DNA of 64,000 nucleotides from Mugil cephalus (GCF_022458985.1 NC_061778.1:7767501-7831500); one strand, 5' to 3'. Counted from the first letter of the stretch, positions 13,545-27,728 are shown. Program-made: numbers and translations. Notes: generated by a model not told the origin, from the sequence alone.

Positions 13545-13960
13545 GTGAACCTGAGGCAGCAAAGCATCAACACAACATGACGCTGCCACCTCCATGCTTG
13601 ATCATAGCCATAATCAAAAAACTTTTGGGATGTAAGGCAGATTTTACAGCATTCATGTCTCGTAAACAGTTCAATTTTCAACTCACTGGTCCAGAGAACA
13701 TCCTCCCAAAAGGTTTGAGAACTATTTACACATGTGGGAAAATTCAGACAAGCCTCAATGTTCTTGTGCTCCACTGTCTCGTAATCACTGTGCTTTGATA
13801 TTTACATAGTCTCCTACAGGTGAGTTCAGCCAGTGGTCTATTTAAGTGGTGGTTTGATTGAACAGGGCTGCTACTAATCAGGCTTTGGTGACACTGATCA
13901 ACTGTCAACAGCATTACACGGTTTTCTATTGCATCATTTTGCATAAGGAGGCAGAAATGC
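13545..13960. repeat. Interspersed repeat resembling an old DNA transposon
   Basis: The segment around ACATGACGCTGCCACCTCC, and the CTGGTCCAGAGAACATCCTCCCAAAAG part that follows, are of a kind repeated in many fish genomes. On the minus strand this could encode a Gly-rich GGGS-type piece of Tc1-like transposase. Frames are broken. Family assignment is from memory and uncertain. Confidence 0.4.
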
Positions 13961-16900
13961 ATAAAGGAATGTAAAATGAAAAAGAAAACAATGTATTATT
14001 TGCAAGTATCTGTGTGTATAGAAAATACTGTAAGTATATAGATTATAGATAACAGTGAGATTGAAAATGAGGAAATAAATGATTTGAAACTAAAGCGCGT
14101 AACAAAATAAAATAAGAATTTATATTTGAAAGTGAATAAATGAAACAAAGGTGCAAGAAAATTAAAACAGATATATTTTTTGTTATTATTTCTAATTTTT
14201 AATTTTGACGATAAATCGCCCTCGATGCAATAAAGTAACATTTTGAAACTAACATGGAATTGTCTCCTGATGAAATAAATCTGTATTTTCAGACAATTGT
14301 TTCTCATGTGAATGTGCAATCAGATGAGTTGTGCATGTGTGTGTGTGTGTGTGTGAACAAAAGAAAGAATGAAAAAAAAACAGCGAAGCAACAAATGAGT
14401 CCTGCAGCGTGTTTGATGAAATTCAAAAGAAAAGTTTGTTTATAATGTTCAGAAATCACCAGCCCCGACTCGCACAATGAAAGACGATTTATTCACATCT
14501 TTGAAATGAAATGCCTTGATTTTATACGCTTCTCAAAAAATACAACAAAGATGTGCCACACAATAGAGTGGGAGGAGGAGGGAGGAAATAATCAGGGCTC
14601 ATTGGAGTCCACAGCGCCGCAAGAGAAGAGAGGAGGAAGCTGAAGCCTTGAATCAAGAGATGAAATTTAAAACAGTGGGACGCTTTGTTGACAGCAGAGC
14701 AGCGGCATCCTGGTTCCAAAAAGTTTCTATTTCAGAGCCGTGCAGGTCTCATAGAGGAAGAAATCAGAAGCACAGTATCCTCTTCTGTTTTTCAGGTGAC
14801 AATAGCAGGAGACTGACTCTACAGTAACGTACGACATATACACTTGACCGGTTTGTCCATATGAGGCCTTTTTCTCTGCTTCCCCTCAAAGCCTTATTGA
14901 AAGAACCAGCAAGGTGTGTGTGTGTGTGTGTGTGTGCTCGCATTTTCTGATTTGCGCCGAGCCACTCGAGAGTCTCCAGTGTGACCTGTAAACAGGTTTC
15001 TCTACAACCGCCAGTGTCGCCTGTCTGCAACAGCGCGAGATCCAAGCGTTGCCCGTGTCACGCTCCGATAGCTCAATTTAAATGGAAATTGGATGAACTG
15101 CTTGGAAGTGATCCAGCCATCCAGAACAATTAACCCATATTACTGGCAGGCCTTGAAGGAGTAATTTGACTTTGAATGAGAACGGGGAGGACAGCCTGTG
15201 GTTTTTTAATACTCCAGGAAACAAAATATCCTGCAGAACAGATTTCTGCCGCATTTGGTACCGCATATGGTATTTAGTGGAAAGCATTGTCTCAAAATGC
15301 TATTTAATAGTATTTATAGGCTACATTTATTTTGGATAAAAGAACTTTGCCACATAGGACTTAAATGAAGGATGTTTATTTTTATCTGCTGTAGCTGAAA
15401 ACATGGGAGTCAACATGACTTATCTTCAGATGGCACTAACCCTCGTTGCAGAAATTTACATTCGAAGCAAAGACTCTTCAAATCTAGTTTTGACTTTCTT
15501 AAGGTTTTTAGTCCTGCAGCTGATCTATGAATAGCCCGTGGGTGCTCTTCACTGCTGTTATGAGTATTTATACTCGTGCGTTCTGTAATTACTCTGGTAA
15601 ATTGCCGGCTGGTGACCGCGTTGAGTTTCTCATCGTGCAGCAAACAACAACGGCTTGAACTGAGCAGCTCCTGTTAATAAATTGTGAGCAACAGTTACTT
15701 TTACTGTAATCCCTGCATGTAGAAGAGAGAGGAGACGTCTGAGTAGATGTGAGTTGGAAGCAGAAGCAGGGTGAATTTTCTGAGCTCGTCCGACCACCAA
15801 GAGATCAGGAAATAAATTTGCTTTGATTCCTGGAGAGATGCACGTCAGGCAGAGGTGCAGACATGACTCGACAGCATCTAAGATCTAGTTTTATTTTCAC
15901 ACAAAATCATTCCAGCTAAACAGAGTCATGTTCAAAAAGTAGATAAAAGTCGTTTTTTTTTTTAAGAAAGTTCATAAACCACGTGGACCTCTTAGCCGTC
16001 TGTAAACCGGACTGAATGGAGGTTTTCATGGGGACTGTTTTCAGCTGCGGGTGAATACATGCACAGGCTTTCAGTCATTTCGATTACGATTAGCAAATAG
16101 GTTTTTTTTTTTATTACTCTTTATTTAAATTAGGGACAGAGCATATTAATGAACATTATAAATAACGTAAATATGACTGTAGCCGAGCCTAATTTCCATC
16201 TGTTGACCCTAAGGCAAGTTGATGTTCATAAAAACATGAGAAAAACACATGAAAAAAGAATACATAAAAGAAAATGTAGAAAATACCCTCAGAGGAACAT
16301 AAAATGGACTTAGCAATACACACACAAACAATTTTAGTAGGACAAACAAATCCATTCATTAGTGACCAAGACAGGAAAGGAGAAATACACAAGATCCTGG
16401 TTGTACATAATATATAGATCATAGCATGTATATACACATGTACGGTGTACAGCGATTCTAAATACAAATACAAAAGCATGCACATTTAAAAAGTGAATAA
16501 ATCCATAAATAAGATTAAAAATCTAGAGCATCCACTCTGCATTTAGAGATCTAGAGATTAAGAGAGAGAGAGACACCTATCACAGGTGAGAAATGGTCCA
16601 AAATGGGATTAAAGGTTACAAGTTCAATCTTATTTCAGGAAATATATTCAGTTCACCTCCATTTTATCGGGGTGGCAGCTTAGAATTTAGAGGCTAATAT
16701 CTCACAACCCGACGAAACTATCTACAAAATGAGATACCGGTAAGAAAAGAGGCTTTTTGTTGAGTTGGGCCAAGAACTGACCTTTCAACTCTCCCGCGAG
16801 GAGAAAATAGAGTTGCTGGTCTATGAATAGAAATTGTTCAAGCAATTTATTGTCTCGCGCAGCATGCTGTCCAAAAAGTCGCGCATGATCTGGGTCGCGT

Positions 16901-19900
16901 CACCGTCATTTCACATTTCGAAAGTTAATACTGATTTTTGATCTGTTAAATCAGGCCCCCGAATGATCACTTCCTCCTCCTCCTCCTCCTCCTCCTCCTC
17001 CTCCTCTAACTCATTACTGTGTGTTGTGTTTGAAAAAATGTGGCCAGATCGCTTCCAGATTACATAAAAATTCAATTCAAACAATGTGAGCGCAACCATC
17101 TGCCGGCTGCAAGTAATGTAACATTAGCAACATGTCATTTCTCTTGGCTGACTTTCAGGCCGTTTGGCTCTGATTGGATAATCACTGTCACACAAACACT
17201 GTAATTACAGTCACTCTTTGAAATTGTGCAATTTGAGATCAAACACAGCCGCGATAAACAGAAGACTTGGCCCCGACTGAGAAGTACAACAAATAAAACA
17301 TTTCTTTTTTAAATTTTTTTACACACAGCACGTCACTGTCTTAAATAATAAGTGTTCAGAGTTTGAGAGTTTCCTTCGCCCTCCTGTGGTGTTCATGGCG
17401 GGGGGGACAGAATGGTAAAAGCAGCTGAAATCATGGTACTCTGTATGCAGGGGACTGAAGCGTGCTGGACTTTTGAGTCGGGCAGGTAATGGGTGAAATT
17501 GTGTCTGCTGCACAGCTTATAAATCGCAGTGCTGGCAGTATTTATCTATGTCTCAGACAATCCTGCTGGGAGATGGGAACGGTGGAATGAGAATCAACAG
17601 CCGGCTTCTCCTCCCCTCGGCTCCCGTCAGGTCATTTCACCCCCACAACCCTCCTCTGGAAAGCCCCGTGTGAGGAGAAACTGATAAATATAAAGCAAGT
17701 AGAGAGCCGGCTGCCTCTGCCCTCTGCATTTCACCACAATTCCCGAGGTCATTTTAATGTATTTTGTCCAAACCTAAAGAAAACCTGACTAAACCGGCTC
17801 CCTTGCCAGAATTCCTTACAAACATCTGCTGTGATGAAGTATTTATCCGCCCACTAAACCACTCCCCGTCCACCGCTGCTATATTTCAGGCCCTCAGCTC
17901 TAATCTTCCTCTGCTCTCCCACTCAAACTTTGCATATTTTATCTCCCAAATCAGAGGTTTTTACACTCGGGTGATGGCAGGTCTGCTCTGTAATGAAAGA
18001 CGAGACGGGAGCTATTTCAAGTCTCCCATCCAAGACAATTGGCCTTTGGCTTTGTCTCCAGCAGTCACACCTTGTTACCGCATCTCCAATGGGTAGAATA
18101 GGGGGGACAGATATGGCCAAGAGAAAGAGGGTGGATGGAGGAAAGGGGACAGGAACACAGGGAGCTAACAATAACACGCAATTTCAGGCTTCATTGTAAT
18201 TCCTCTCTCATCTTCGGTCCCAAGTGACAAGCAGCGAGTCGCCCAGGATTCTAATCATTCCTGTTGTCAGATTGGTACCACAAGTGAGATGGAGTTGATT
18301 GCTTGAACAAATTTGCAAAGTAACGATGCAATTTGCTGCAGCACGCCTTGGGAGGGTTTGAGGCATCAGACTGGTGGGGTCAGCGGAGAGAGTCGCAGGC
18401 CGAGGTGGAAAAAAACAGTTGTTTTCTTTGAGAGATTTGTCTGCAAGTAAATTGATGTTCCTCAAAACACCTGTAAGATAATAAAGCGAGATCTAAAACA
18501 AGCTTCATTACAAAAAATTAAATACCAAATCTTGTTCCTAATTGCAACAGTGAAAAAGTAAAATAACTCAGCCCTAGGTCACAGAGATGTCGATTCGCAC
18601 TGGATTAGTATTATCAGAGGACCTCTATGTTATGAAGGTAATTTGCGGTGTAAATTTTACTTTACAAATCACGGACAGGGCCGGTTTGCACTGGATTAAT
18701 GTCACAGATTATTACAACTAAAGCCATAATGATAGCTAGCTAGTTAACGTTGTGCTAGCAAGATGCTCATGTATACAAAACTGTTATGTTAAGTTATGGT
18801 TACTATTGGAGAATATTAGTAATATTAGCGCCTAACCAATGTTAGTTAACTTAATATTAGCCAGCTAGCGAGTTTACGTTAGCTAGCTAACTTTAGCTGT
18901 TGCATTTGTTCTCAATGCTGGGAGCTCTCTCCACAGTTACATCAGTTTACATCAGAGCTGAACATAGCATCCTAACAGGGCAACATCTTTTTCTTTTCAT
19001 GTTTCATGTAGTGTTTTGTGAATGGACACCCTCCTCCTGAGGCTGCTTGTTGTATTTGAGGTAGAGGTCATGGGGTTTCTCAGATTTTTCCCCTTCATTG
19101 CATATTCTAATATTTTGGATATATCCCTCCACTGCATACAGTAACCAATTTTGCCTTTAACTGAAGGACATCGTGCAGGTATTGCTCCAAAAATAACCAC
19201 TGACACGCAACAGCTTTTGTGAAAAGGTCAATTGTTAAAAAAACAACTGTAGTTCCTCTAATGGCCACTTGAGGCTGGCTCCAAAAGTGAGTCAATCTCT
19301 TTAGATGTTAAATTTTTTATTTTTATTTTTTTATGGTCTTTACAGCTAGTTTCTGTCTTCGTGAGGACTGAACACAGATGCATTATTAAACAATTTAGTA
19401 TTAGATTATATCAAAGTCATGACTAATTAAGCGGTTGTTTTGATTCACAAACAGATGCCCTCCCAAGTTGCTAGCTGTCTGTCAAAGCGTCACCCACCCA
19501 ACTCATTCTCTATTTTTGTGCACTTTTGTATAAGCCATTTGTATGATGCTATAAATCCAAGACGACCTGGTTTCAACAGTGTTCAGCTCTCCTGTGACCT
19601 CTATGACGATGCATCAACCAGTAAAACAGTTGAACATGCAACAACGAGCACTAGATGGTCATGTTTGTGGTCATTTTGTGACATTGACGCTCATTATTAT
19701 TATGAACTATGATTATGAACACAGCGTTAGTCAGAAGACATCAAGATGGCTATGTGTTCAGCTTGTGTCAGATACTCATGTCCTCACATATGTAACCATG
19801 TCCCTGTTCACACATTGCATTAGAACGTGTCTACAGTGATCCATTTTGCAGCTAGTCCATTCACGCCCAGGATTAGGATGCGTCTGCACACAAGTCTCGA

Positions 19901-20050
19901 GTGACCACTTGTGATCTGATCATAGCACCACGCTCTAAATGCAAATAATACATCTGCATTATTTATAAGTGTGGTTGCAGATGTACCAAAAGTAACTGCG
20001 ATTGCTCAAGCAAATTGTAAACCTTGAAAACTCTTTTCTGCTGCAAAACG
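13961..20050. other. Non-coding stretch with enhancer-like blocks and microsatellites
   Basis: No gene supported. (GT)n tracts at 14337-14356 and 14913-14936; (TCC)n at 16971-17006. Blocks near 15060-15280, 17560-17760 and 18000-18480 have the non-repetitive texture of conserved elements. The part from about 18580 to 18900 contains repeated AGCTAGCTA/TTAACGTTAGC words and a duplicated TTTGCACTGGATTA, so it is probably repeat-derived. Confidence 0.35.
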
Positions 20051-20265
20051 CCTTATTATTTGATCTCAAGTGGGCTGAACCAGTAAAATAATAGCCTATA
20101 GTTAAGACAACTCCAAAGTTTTTTAAATTTGTTTCAGTCCAAAGTAAAACAAGTAAAATAGGAATTAATTAGAATTATTAAAACATTCTTTAAAAAAAAT
20201 AATAATTTATTGAGAAAAATAAGTGTAATTTGGGCACATTGCTGTCTGCTGTTTAGTCCTGCACC
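20051..20265 (+). mobile_element. hAT-like repeat fragment, copy 1
   Basis: GATCTCAAGTGGGCTGAACCAGTAAAATAATAG and the following ACAACTCCAAAG and AAATAAGTGTAATTT recur in diverged form at 52240-52625. The ends are missing here. Confidence 0.5.
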
Positions 20266-20559
20266 TCAGTGTTATGTTCTGTTGTGTCCACTTCTTTTTC
20301 TTAAACAGTGGATAATTGCAGTCTTTGATGTAATTTTAGTACTTTAGTACATGTAAATTCATGTTGTGGACCAGATCAGACCCTCTGACAGGCTGCTTTC
20401 AGGGGCGGTGCAAAATTTTAAGGATGGGGAGGCTCAGGCCCAGGAGATGCACAGGATGTAAGTGAACATAGCAGTGGCACTTTTCTAAAAAATAAATAAA
20501 ACAACACCAAATTATGTAGGGGGCCTTAAGAATATTTTAGGGAAGTTCAGCTCCCTTAA

Positions 20560-20705
20560 AAAAGGCCACTGCCAGTGCCACTTTTGTATGCATAACACCT
20601 GTACTTTCGAGAGCTGGCAGTAATCTGTTTTTTTCCCTTGTTTCTTATCTATGCTAAGCTAACCAGCTAGATGAGCTACGTCCCAAAATGTCCAACTGTT
20701 CCCTT
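20560..20705 (+). repeat. Dispersed repeat with AGCTAAGCTAA words (right end)
   Basis: CCTTGTTTCTTATCTATGCT, then AAGCTAACCAGCT and the end CCCAAAATGTCCAACTGTTC, match the right part of a common fish repeat, a fuller copy of which lies at 59815-60320. Confidence 0.5.
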
Positions 20706-23700
20706 AAAGTCTAATTAATATCAAATGATTGACTGTTTGCCTTTCTGAAAACGAGGAAGAATTCCAAACACGCTGCGTAACAACCTCTGCAACGCGCCGG
20801 GGCTGTTCCATCCTGGTGCATAATGAGACATGTCATCTTCCACTAACTCCAATCACAGCCTGACGAACCCCAATCATCTCACAGTATGAATACGAATCGG
20901 TTGCTGTCCGTCATCTCAAGTGTAATGATTAAAGATTCTTGTGACATGGCAGCGCACCAAATATAAAGACCATTCATTTGCAGCGTGACAGTCGCTATTC
21001 TTCACGGCAATTACTCTATTATGAAATTTGACATATTCTAATAGAAATGACAGATTGGTGGGAGCCAAGGTGTGCCAGAGAAGTATATTTGTCTTGGAAC
21101 AAAAAGACTTGTCAGCGAGTCCGATGGAGATCTGGGCGACAGACAGGGAGGCATTTCAATTCATACGGTCCCTGACAACAAGGCGGTAACTTTGTTTTTT
21201 GGGGGGTTTTTTTGACTTGAATACGTGATTTTCCCTGACTACTCATCTGTCTCTTCTCAGAGTTCTCATGTTAAGTCTCAGAAACCTTTCTCTGCCTTTG
21301 TTTTGCAGACTTTGTCTTACTGTCATCAATTTCTACCCAACAAAGCACAATTAAATAATCTGCTCATGATACTTTATATATTCAGATTTATTACAGCACG
21401 CTACTCGCCTTTTTATATAAATGACTTTTATTAGTTTTTTTCCTTCCTCTGTGCACTGGTTAATTCTTACAACAACATCTTTATGAGCACACTGTATACC
21501 TGCCAAGATGATCATAATGAATACTTTAATTGATCTCTCTGTCCGTGCTTTACAACATCATCAGTCTATCTAACACACGCTGCTTTATCCAGATGCATTG
21601 ATATATTTAATCTGCTTTCCTTTTCTCTCCTCTCCTCTAGCTTTTTTTCCTGTCTCTCTTTTACCTGGCAGGCCTCTGCCAGATGGGTCCTCTCACATGA
21701 GTCGGTTTCTTCCTTTTAAAAAGGGGTTATTTTTTGCCATTATCCATTTCAGGATCTGGTTCCCGGAAAGTGTCTCGAGTCAACTTTGATAGTTGTTGGC
21801 CGTGTACAGATCAAACTTTTTTAACTTTAAACTGCCTTGTTTTCTTTCAAATGTTTCCTCCATCGGCCAAACTCATTTCATAATCATATTTCGGAAAGAA
21901 TGTGTTTTTTTTTAAAATTATTTGTATTGACAGTGTTTGCTTTTTTCTCTTTAAAACATAATTGTTAAAGTGCCTTAGATTACATTTCACTGTAGAGTCA
22001 GTCTTCAGGTAGACACACACAGACTTTGAAATTACACCTGTCACTGATGTTAAGACTATACTTTTTTAATTTAAGTGCTTTTTGTGGTTATTCTTATTCC
22101 AAAGAATCAATTACGTTTACTTTTCTCTCCTGTTTACTGTTATTTAGTAGTTCCTTCTGCTTTGAATATTATAATTTCAATTTATTCCAAAATATAATTT
22201 AAAAAAATTGTTAAAATGGCTCCACCACAACAAACTACTTAGATATTAAATAATCAATAATCATCCATTGCTATAAATCACAGGAGCATTTTGCTATCGG
22301 AGTACTTTTCGGAGTACTTTTTGATCATCGGCTAATTATTTCGAAACATTATATTAACCAGCAGATTTACAGTTTCACGAAAGAAAAGGAGAATTTTACT
22401 TTTACCTATATAAACTGTGCATTGCATTGTGTGTTAATCTGAACTAAATCAGTCTTAAATTGTGTTTTGGGCCCCGTTCAGTTAACAGAGTCATGCATCA
22501 CTCGCTACGGTGCAGCAGAGCCGGTAAAGACAGTGGTTCCTGTTAGATTGGTGTGTACTGAACTGTTACTGAATGACCACTGAGCCGCTGGAATCGCTGG
22601 AGGTCCGCTGGAGAAACGATTATCCAGACACCAGTGGGCTGCTGGCTGCTCCCGCCGGCGAAGCAATCACTGTGATTTTAGAAGGATGGGGTGATGGGGG
22701 GAGAATGAATTACTGAACATTTTGGGATTTAGCTGCTTAATCCCTAAATGAACGGGCCGTGGGCATTAATGACGACTGCACCACCTCGTGTGTCTTGCAC
22801 CTGCATCGTTTTTCGCCTCCATTTCCTGTCATTCCAAGTGTTGTTTTTTTTTTTTTAACATCGCTCATCGTGGATTTTAAAAGTAGAGGCAGGAGCTGGT
22901 TTGTTACAGCTCTCCTCATTGAGGTTGCATAAAAGCGTCGCGCTCTTCCTCCTTTTGTTTTTTCCTCCGTGGTCGATTCAACTCGGCGCCTTTCGCTCGT
23001 CTCCCGTGGCCGTGTTTGATTTGCTGCGGCCCTGACAGAAAGCCCGACGCACTCGTGGCGTCGTCCGTGATTACCGCCGAGAAGCGCAGATCTGTGCAGA
23101 AGCCAGGGGTGGGCAGAGAAAAGGCATCAGAAATCACAGTGGGCGAGCAGTTGTTTAGAAAACCTGCATGAGATATCAGGCTCTTTCTTTTCCAGCAAGA
23201 CCTTGATACGGGAGAAGTCGAAGCTTGCTCCGGCTCCAGATTAGTGATTAGATTGAAGGGAGCCCAGCGGAGGAGGAGGAGGAGGAGGAGGAGGAGGAGG
23301 AGGAGGCGGCACAGGTCGTCCAACACCAAGAGGAAAAAAGCAATGTTCCACAACGCTACACATTCATTACTCAAGATAAATCTCCATTAAACAAATGCCA
23401 CATGCATAATTAGGCTATAGGAATAATTATAATTGTGATTAGTTTCTTCATGGGCAGACCTACGCAAATTGTGACTGACACCTGGCGAACACGCGGCACA
23501 TAAACGTGGAGACGGAAGATACGCGGACGCACGAGGCAGCACAATAAGATGCAGCTGGGTACAGAGGCGACAGAGGGATTTAGGGCACGGCTGTCTGTAA
23601 ACATGCCGCAACCACACATTCCTAATCCAGGTAAGACAAGGGTATAGGCAACTACAGCGTGTTCTCCACGGGGAAAGCGTCATATTACATTCAGCTCCAT

Positions 23701-24444
23701 GTTTTAGGTACCAAGGCATTATGACACGACGACCCTGGAATAAATGAAGGGTTTTGTCGAAGCCTCCTCCTGTGGATAGAATCAGAGTTAAAGGAAATCG
23801 GTAACACCGCAAACAACATCAGCGTGTCACGAAAATCCAAGGGTGTTGGTCCGGTTCTTTACTGCATACGATGCAGATTTCACATCGTGTTACCGTATAA
23901 ATCAGAGAAATCTTAAATATTAAACTCCTCTAAGAAATCGTCAATTTGTACGACTTGCGTTACGTGCAAAAGCTGAAAGTGCATTTCTGAATGCAAAAGA
24001 GACAGCAACACCTGCTTACAATTAGTGCACGTTACAGGTTTGGAAGGCTACACGCTGTCAGCTAAATGCTAACCCACTACAGAGCATGCAGGCAAAATGT
24101 TTACCACCTTGGGCTGTTAGCGTTTGCTAATTAGCACTAGACTCCGGCTTATTATCACAGTTCCCTCAGCAGATGAACGTCTAAATGTCAGTCCATTCAA
24201 AAGCAGTTGTGACATTTTATTTAAAAAACATCTTGACGGATTAAAACGGATCCGCAAAGTTAAGATCTGAGTTGAGATATTTCAGTGATGGTTTTGAAAT
24301 TTAATCTGGAGCTACATGAGAAGTCTGGAAAAAATGTGAGCAAAAACTTTATTATTGGTGAAAAGTTTATCCAGGTTATAACTACACTGAAGGCTGAGAC
24401 CTCTTACGCACCATGTTCTCCTGTTTCTATCCTGTGTTTACATT
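20706..24444. other. Non-coding stretch, conserved-element-like, with (GGA)n
   Basis: No gene seen. The block 20750-21190 (unique, with TAATGATTAAAGATT and ATTTGCAGCGTGACAG) looks especially like a conserved enhancer; 22480-22720 and 22920-23640 are similar. The (GGA)n tract at 23270-23306 makes a false Leu-rich frame on the minus strand. Confidence 0.35.
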
Positions 24445-24775
24445 GAGGCAAAACATTATGACCACCTTTATAATACTGTGTTGATCCCACATCAACTAAC
24501 CTCCACTGTTGCTTCCTTGGACCAGCTTTGATAGCTGCTCTACTCCAGCCTGGAAACACAAAAGACCCACATCCAGCCGTCTCGCCATCACAAATCAGCC
24601 CTCGTCAAACTTGCTCATAACCTTATGACGCCCCTTCTTTTTTTTCCTGCTTCTAACACATGAACAATTCGACTCACTACACATTATATCCCACACACCA
24701 ACAGGTGCCATGATGGAGAGATAATCGGTGCCATTCACTTCACCCGTCAGTGGTCATAATGTTAAGCCTGATCGC
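24445..24775 (-). mobile_element. Internally deleted Tc1-like transposon (family with AACATTATGACCACC ends)
   Basis: Left AAACATTATGACCACC and right GTGGTCATAATGTT are inverted repeats with a 14-base exact match. The inside keeps only pieces from both ends of a Tc1-like element in minus orientation, and the transposase is lost. A second disrupted copy lies in an apbb1 intron. Confidence 0.75.
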
Positions 24776-27316
24776 TTTGTGTTGCATGCGCGCTCTATCT
24801 GCTGCTTGCTTCCATCCTTCCCAAGTCTGTTATCTCTACCCGACCAGAGTTCGTCTTTGCCTGTAGTCACTGTAGTGCTCGCAGCCTCTTAATTCTGTAA
24901 AGCATCCAGAGGCAATTTAGATTTTTATTGATGCCTTATAAATGAAATTATTACATAGTTAATTGAAACTTTTGAAAGACTGGAAACTGAATGCTAATAA
25001 GTCACGAGATACGTGTGAGGTATGCACAAAAAAAAATGAACAGAAACCTTGGAATATCCAAATCACTTTTTCTGTGTGGTGGATAAAGCAGCAAGAGCTT
25101 TGAAGAAATGGTAAAAAAAATAAATAAATAAATAAAAATCCATGTGCTCCATGGTCACCAGGTTGAGTCCTGTTGCGTGAGCGGTTGTTTGTAAAGGTAC
25201 ACCACTGAAACGTGCAGCCCACAGCGCAACCGGACAGAAACTGGCTGCCGTCTCTTTGATATATTTAATCCATACAAACAAGAGTCAATCAGTCACCTCA
25301 CACTGGGGTCCGTGTCCACCCCTTCAAAAGGAAGTGATTACAGCCCGGGCCTTGATCTGCACGAGTGCTCCAGGAACCCGCTGGCAGGGCAGTGCACGTA
25401 TTATTACCAGTGTGTGTGTGTGTGTGTGCGCCGTGGCTTCCGCTTGATGTGCGCCTTTTCATCTCCAGTGCCATCTCTTCAGGAAACAAAAAGCAGCCCA
25501 TTCTGTCCTTTTGAACTCACCAGGTGGGGGCAGCAGTGCAGACCTGAAGCGGGCAGGTGACTCTTCTGTGGTCAGACGGGTTGCGTGTGGCTTCTTTTAT
25601 ATTTTAATAAAAAAAAATAGAAATAAAACCCAGAAAACAGATCTCTCAGGAGCCACTCGGCTTCCCACAACAACTACAAATATTAAAAGCCCACAACGTA
25701 ATCAGTTATGATATGTCCACATTTATTGTGCAGTGACTTTTATATACATTACATTTTATACACCTAATTTACATGAACAGAAATAAATTAATCTGCTAAT
25801 GTTCGTTCACTCGTCTGGCTTTAGTGTTGCCACTGACACAGAAATCTTTGAAGGAGGAGAAAGCACAATAATTCCAAGTGACACATGAGTGACAAGGCAG
25901 TAATATGAGTCCAAGTAACCTACTTTCCATTAGTGTTATATATTACATACATATAAAGAAGCAGTTGGTAAGAGATTTGGCGTCGCGGCTTCACGTAAAC
26001 CTGTTCATCACTGAGATTTGCTTTAATTGGATGAGCTTTACATTTGGAGACGAGTCTCTGTTGAGTCACACTCGTCCAAGCCAAATTTTTAGGTTTCAAA
26101 TATACAGCTTATTTGACTTTTAATTATGAGGAAATGACAAAGCTTCTTAAGCAATAGAAAGCCGATGGCGACGAGGCGAGATGATTAATATTATGTAAAA
26201 AATGGCTTGCTGTAGATGACAGGGTGTTTAAAAATGAATGTTCCATAAAATATATTTCTTCATCGAAAACAAATATAAGATTTTTTTATACAAGATTTGA
26301 TTTCCTGCCTTTTGTTCCTGATCAAATTTACCAAGACATCTTACAAACTGCATCTTTTACATTAGAGATGACTATTACTATTGTGCTACATACAGTATTG
26401 ATCACTGACAGACACACAGAGATAAAATACACCTCGGTTAATTAGTGTGTACTTTATAAAAACTAAAGCTAACGCGCTAAATGTGAAAATCATCTCGACT
26501 GTGTACATTGTAGTGTGTGGATTCAATAAAAAATACATTAATCGGAGCGGCACACACACGCACGCACACGCAAATAGTCAAAAAATGTGGCCAAGGAAAG
26601 AATAAAAATAAAAACCACGGGAGAAATCGTCTCTCAGTTTTTTCCATTTGCACAAACTGTAAATAGAGACAGCGACCTGCTCGCATCGTTTACAGCGTGA
26701 AGGAACTGACAGGAAGTCTAACTCTCTACTGCTAGCTTATGAGAAACACTGACACTAACTAGAGTGACATGCCTATGTAACACAAAACAACACATCAACT
26801 CCAGCCTCCTCTTACCGTCTACGGAAACACAGAAAGAATTTACAGGATACATTGATGCTGCGAGCAGCGGTAACTCTAAGCTATCAAAACATGCAGCTTG
26901 TGGTGAGTTTCTACAGTACTATTGAGTGGTCGTTGGCGGTGGCGGCAAATGGCTGTGAGAAAACCCAGAGTTTGTCATTCTTATTTATTTATTTTTTATT
27001 ATTACTACTATTATCTATATCACTAGATAATGATTTTCAGCATGGCTGTGTCGTTCCATTAGCCTCACACTCAGATCTATTCAGACGCACTGAAGTGGAC
27101 GAGTAACCACGCGGCAGCCACCTTGTCACCACACCATACTGGAACATCTGATTATTGCACACTAGCACTGAACTTGCAAATGTTCATGCAGGATGAATGA
27201 GAAACACTCAAATCAGTGGTTGCTCACTATGTGACAGATGACCATACAGTTCTTTGGAAGACTAAAATACATTGTTTGGGAGCGTCGGGGACAGAACTAC
27301 AATCTAACATGGTGGA
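24776..27316. other. AT-rich non-coding sequence downstream of apbb1
   Basis: No coding exon seen. Includes (AAAT)n (about 25114-25136) and (GT)n (25411-25428). From about 25.7 kb on, the low-complexity, TTTATT-rich sequence could be a long apbb1 3' UTR (several minus-strand AATAAA), but the true end cannot be set. Confidence 0.35.
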
Positions 27317-27693
27317 GATTAGGGCTGGGTATAAAAACAAAAAAAATAGATTTTCTCATTCAAATTGGTCTTCATTTGAAAGATCCCATATATTTTTATT
27401 TTAATATATGCCATTTCCTGCTTCCTCTAGTTAGAAATGAGTCCATGAGAAATGTTGTGAGGAAGATCCACAACATGACGGAGGCTGTAGCTCTGAGCCC
27501 TGAAAGCTGATGTGTGGGAGCACTTTGGATATAAAAATCATGGAAAAAAAAAAAGCAAAGCCACATGCAACTAGACCTGGCAGTGAAACCAATGACAACA
27601 CTAGCTTTCAGGAATCTGAAATATCTCTAAATGAATCGACATTGTGAATCGAAATAGAAACAGTTCATGAAATATGTAGTGACACCCAGCCCT

Positions 27694-27698
<5 letters not shown>
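27317..27698 (+). mobile_element. hAT-like element remnant with BED-finger fragment
   Basis: Left TAGGGCTGGGTAT and right ACACCCAGCCCTGG are inverted ends of hAT type. Inside, a stretch near 27510-27530 reads Val-Trp-Glu-His-Phe-Gly-Tyr, as in the N-terminal BED finger of hAT transposases, but the frame is not sustained. It abuts a (GA)n tract (27697-27727). Confidence 0.6.

Positions 27699-27728
<30 letters not shown>

Noticed and set aside
13475..13798. 107-aa open frame as a small gene
   Set aside because: Falls in an interspersed repeat that resembles degraded transposon sequence.
17377..17395. Additional CTCF site
   Set aside because: CGCCCTCCTGTGG fits the core only with several mismatches after trying both strands.
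22916..23374. 152-aa minus-strand open frame with poly-Leu
   Set aside because: The Leu run is the (GGA)n repeat read in antisense, and the rest has no domain or splice context.
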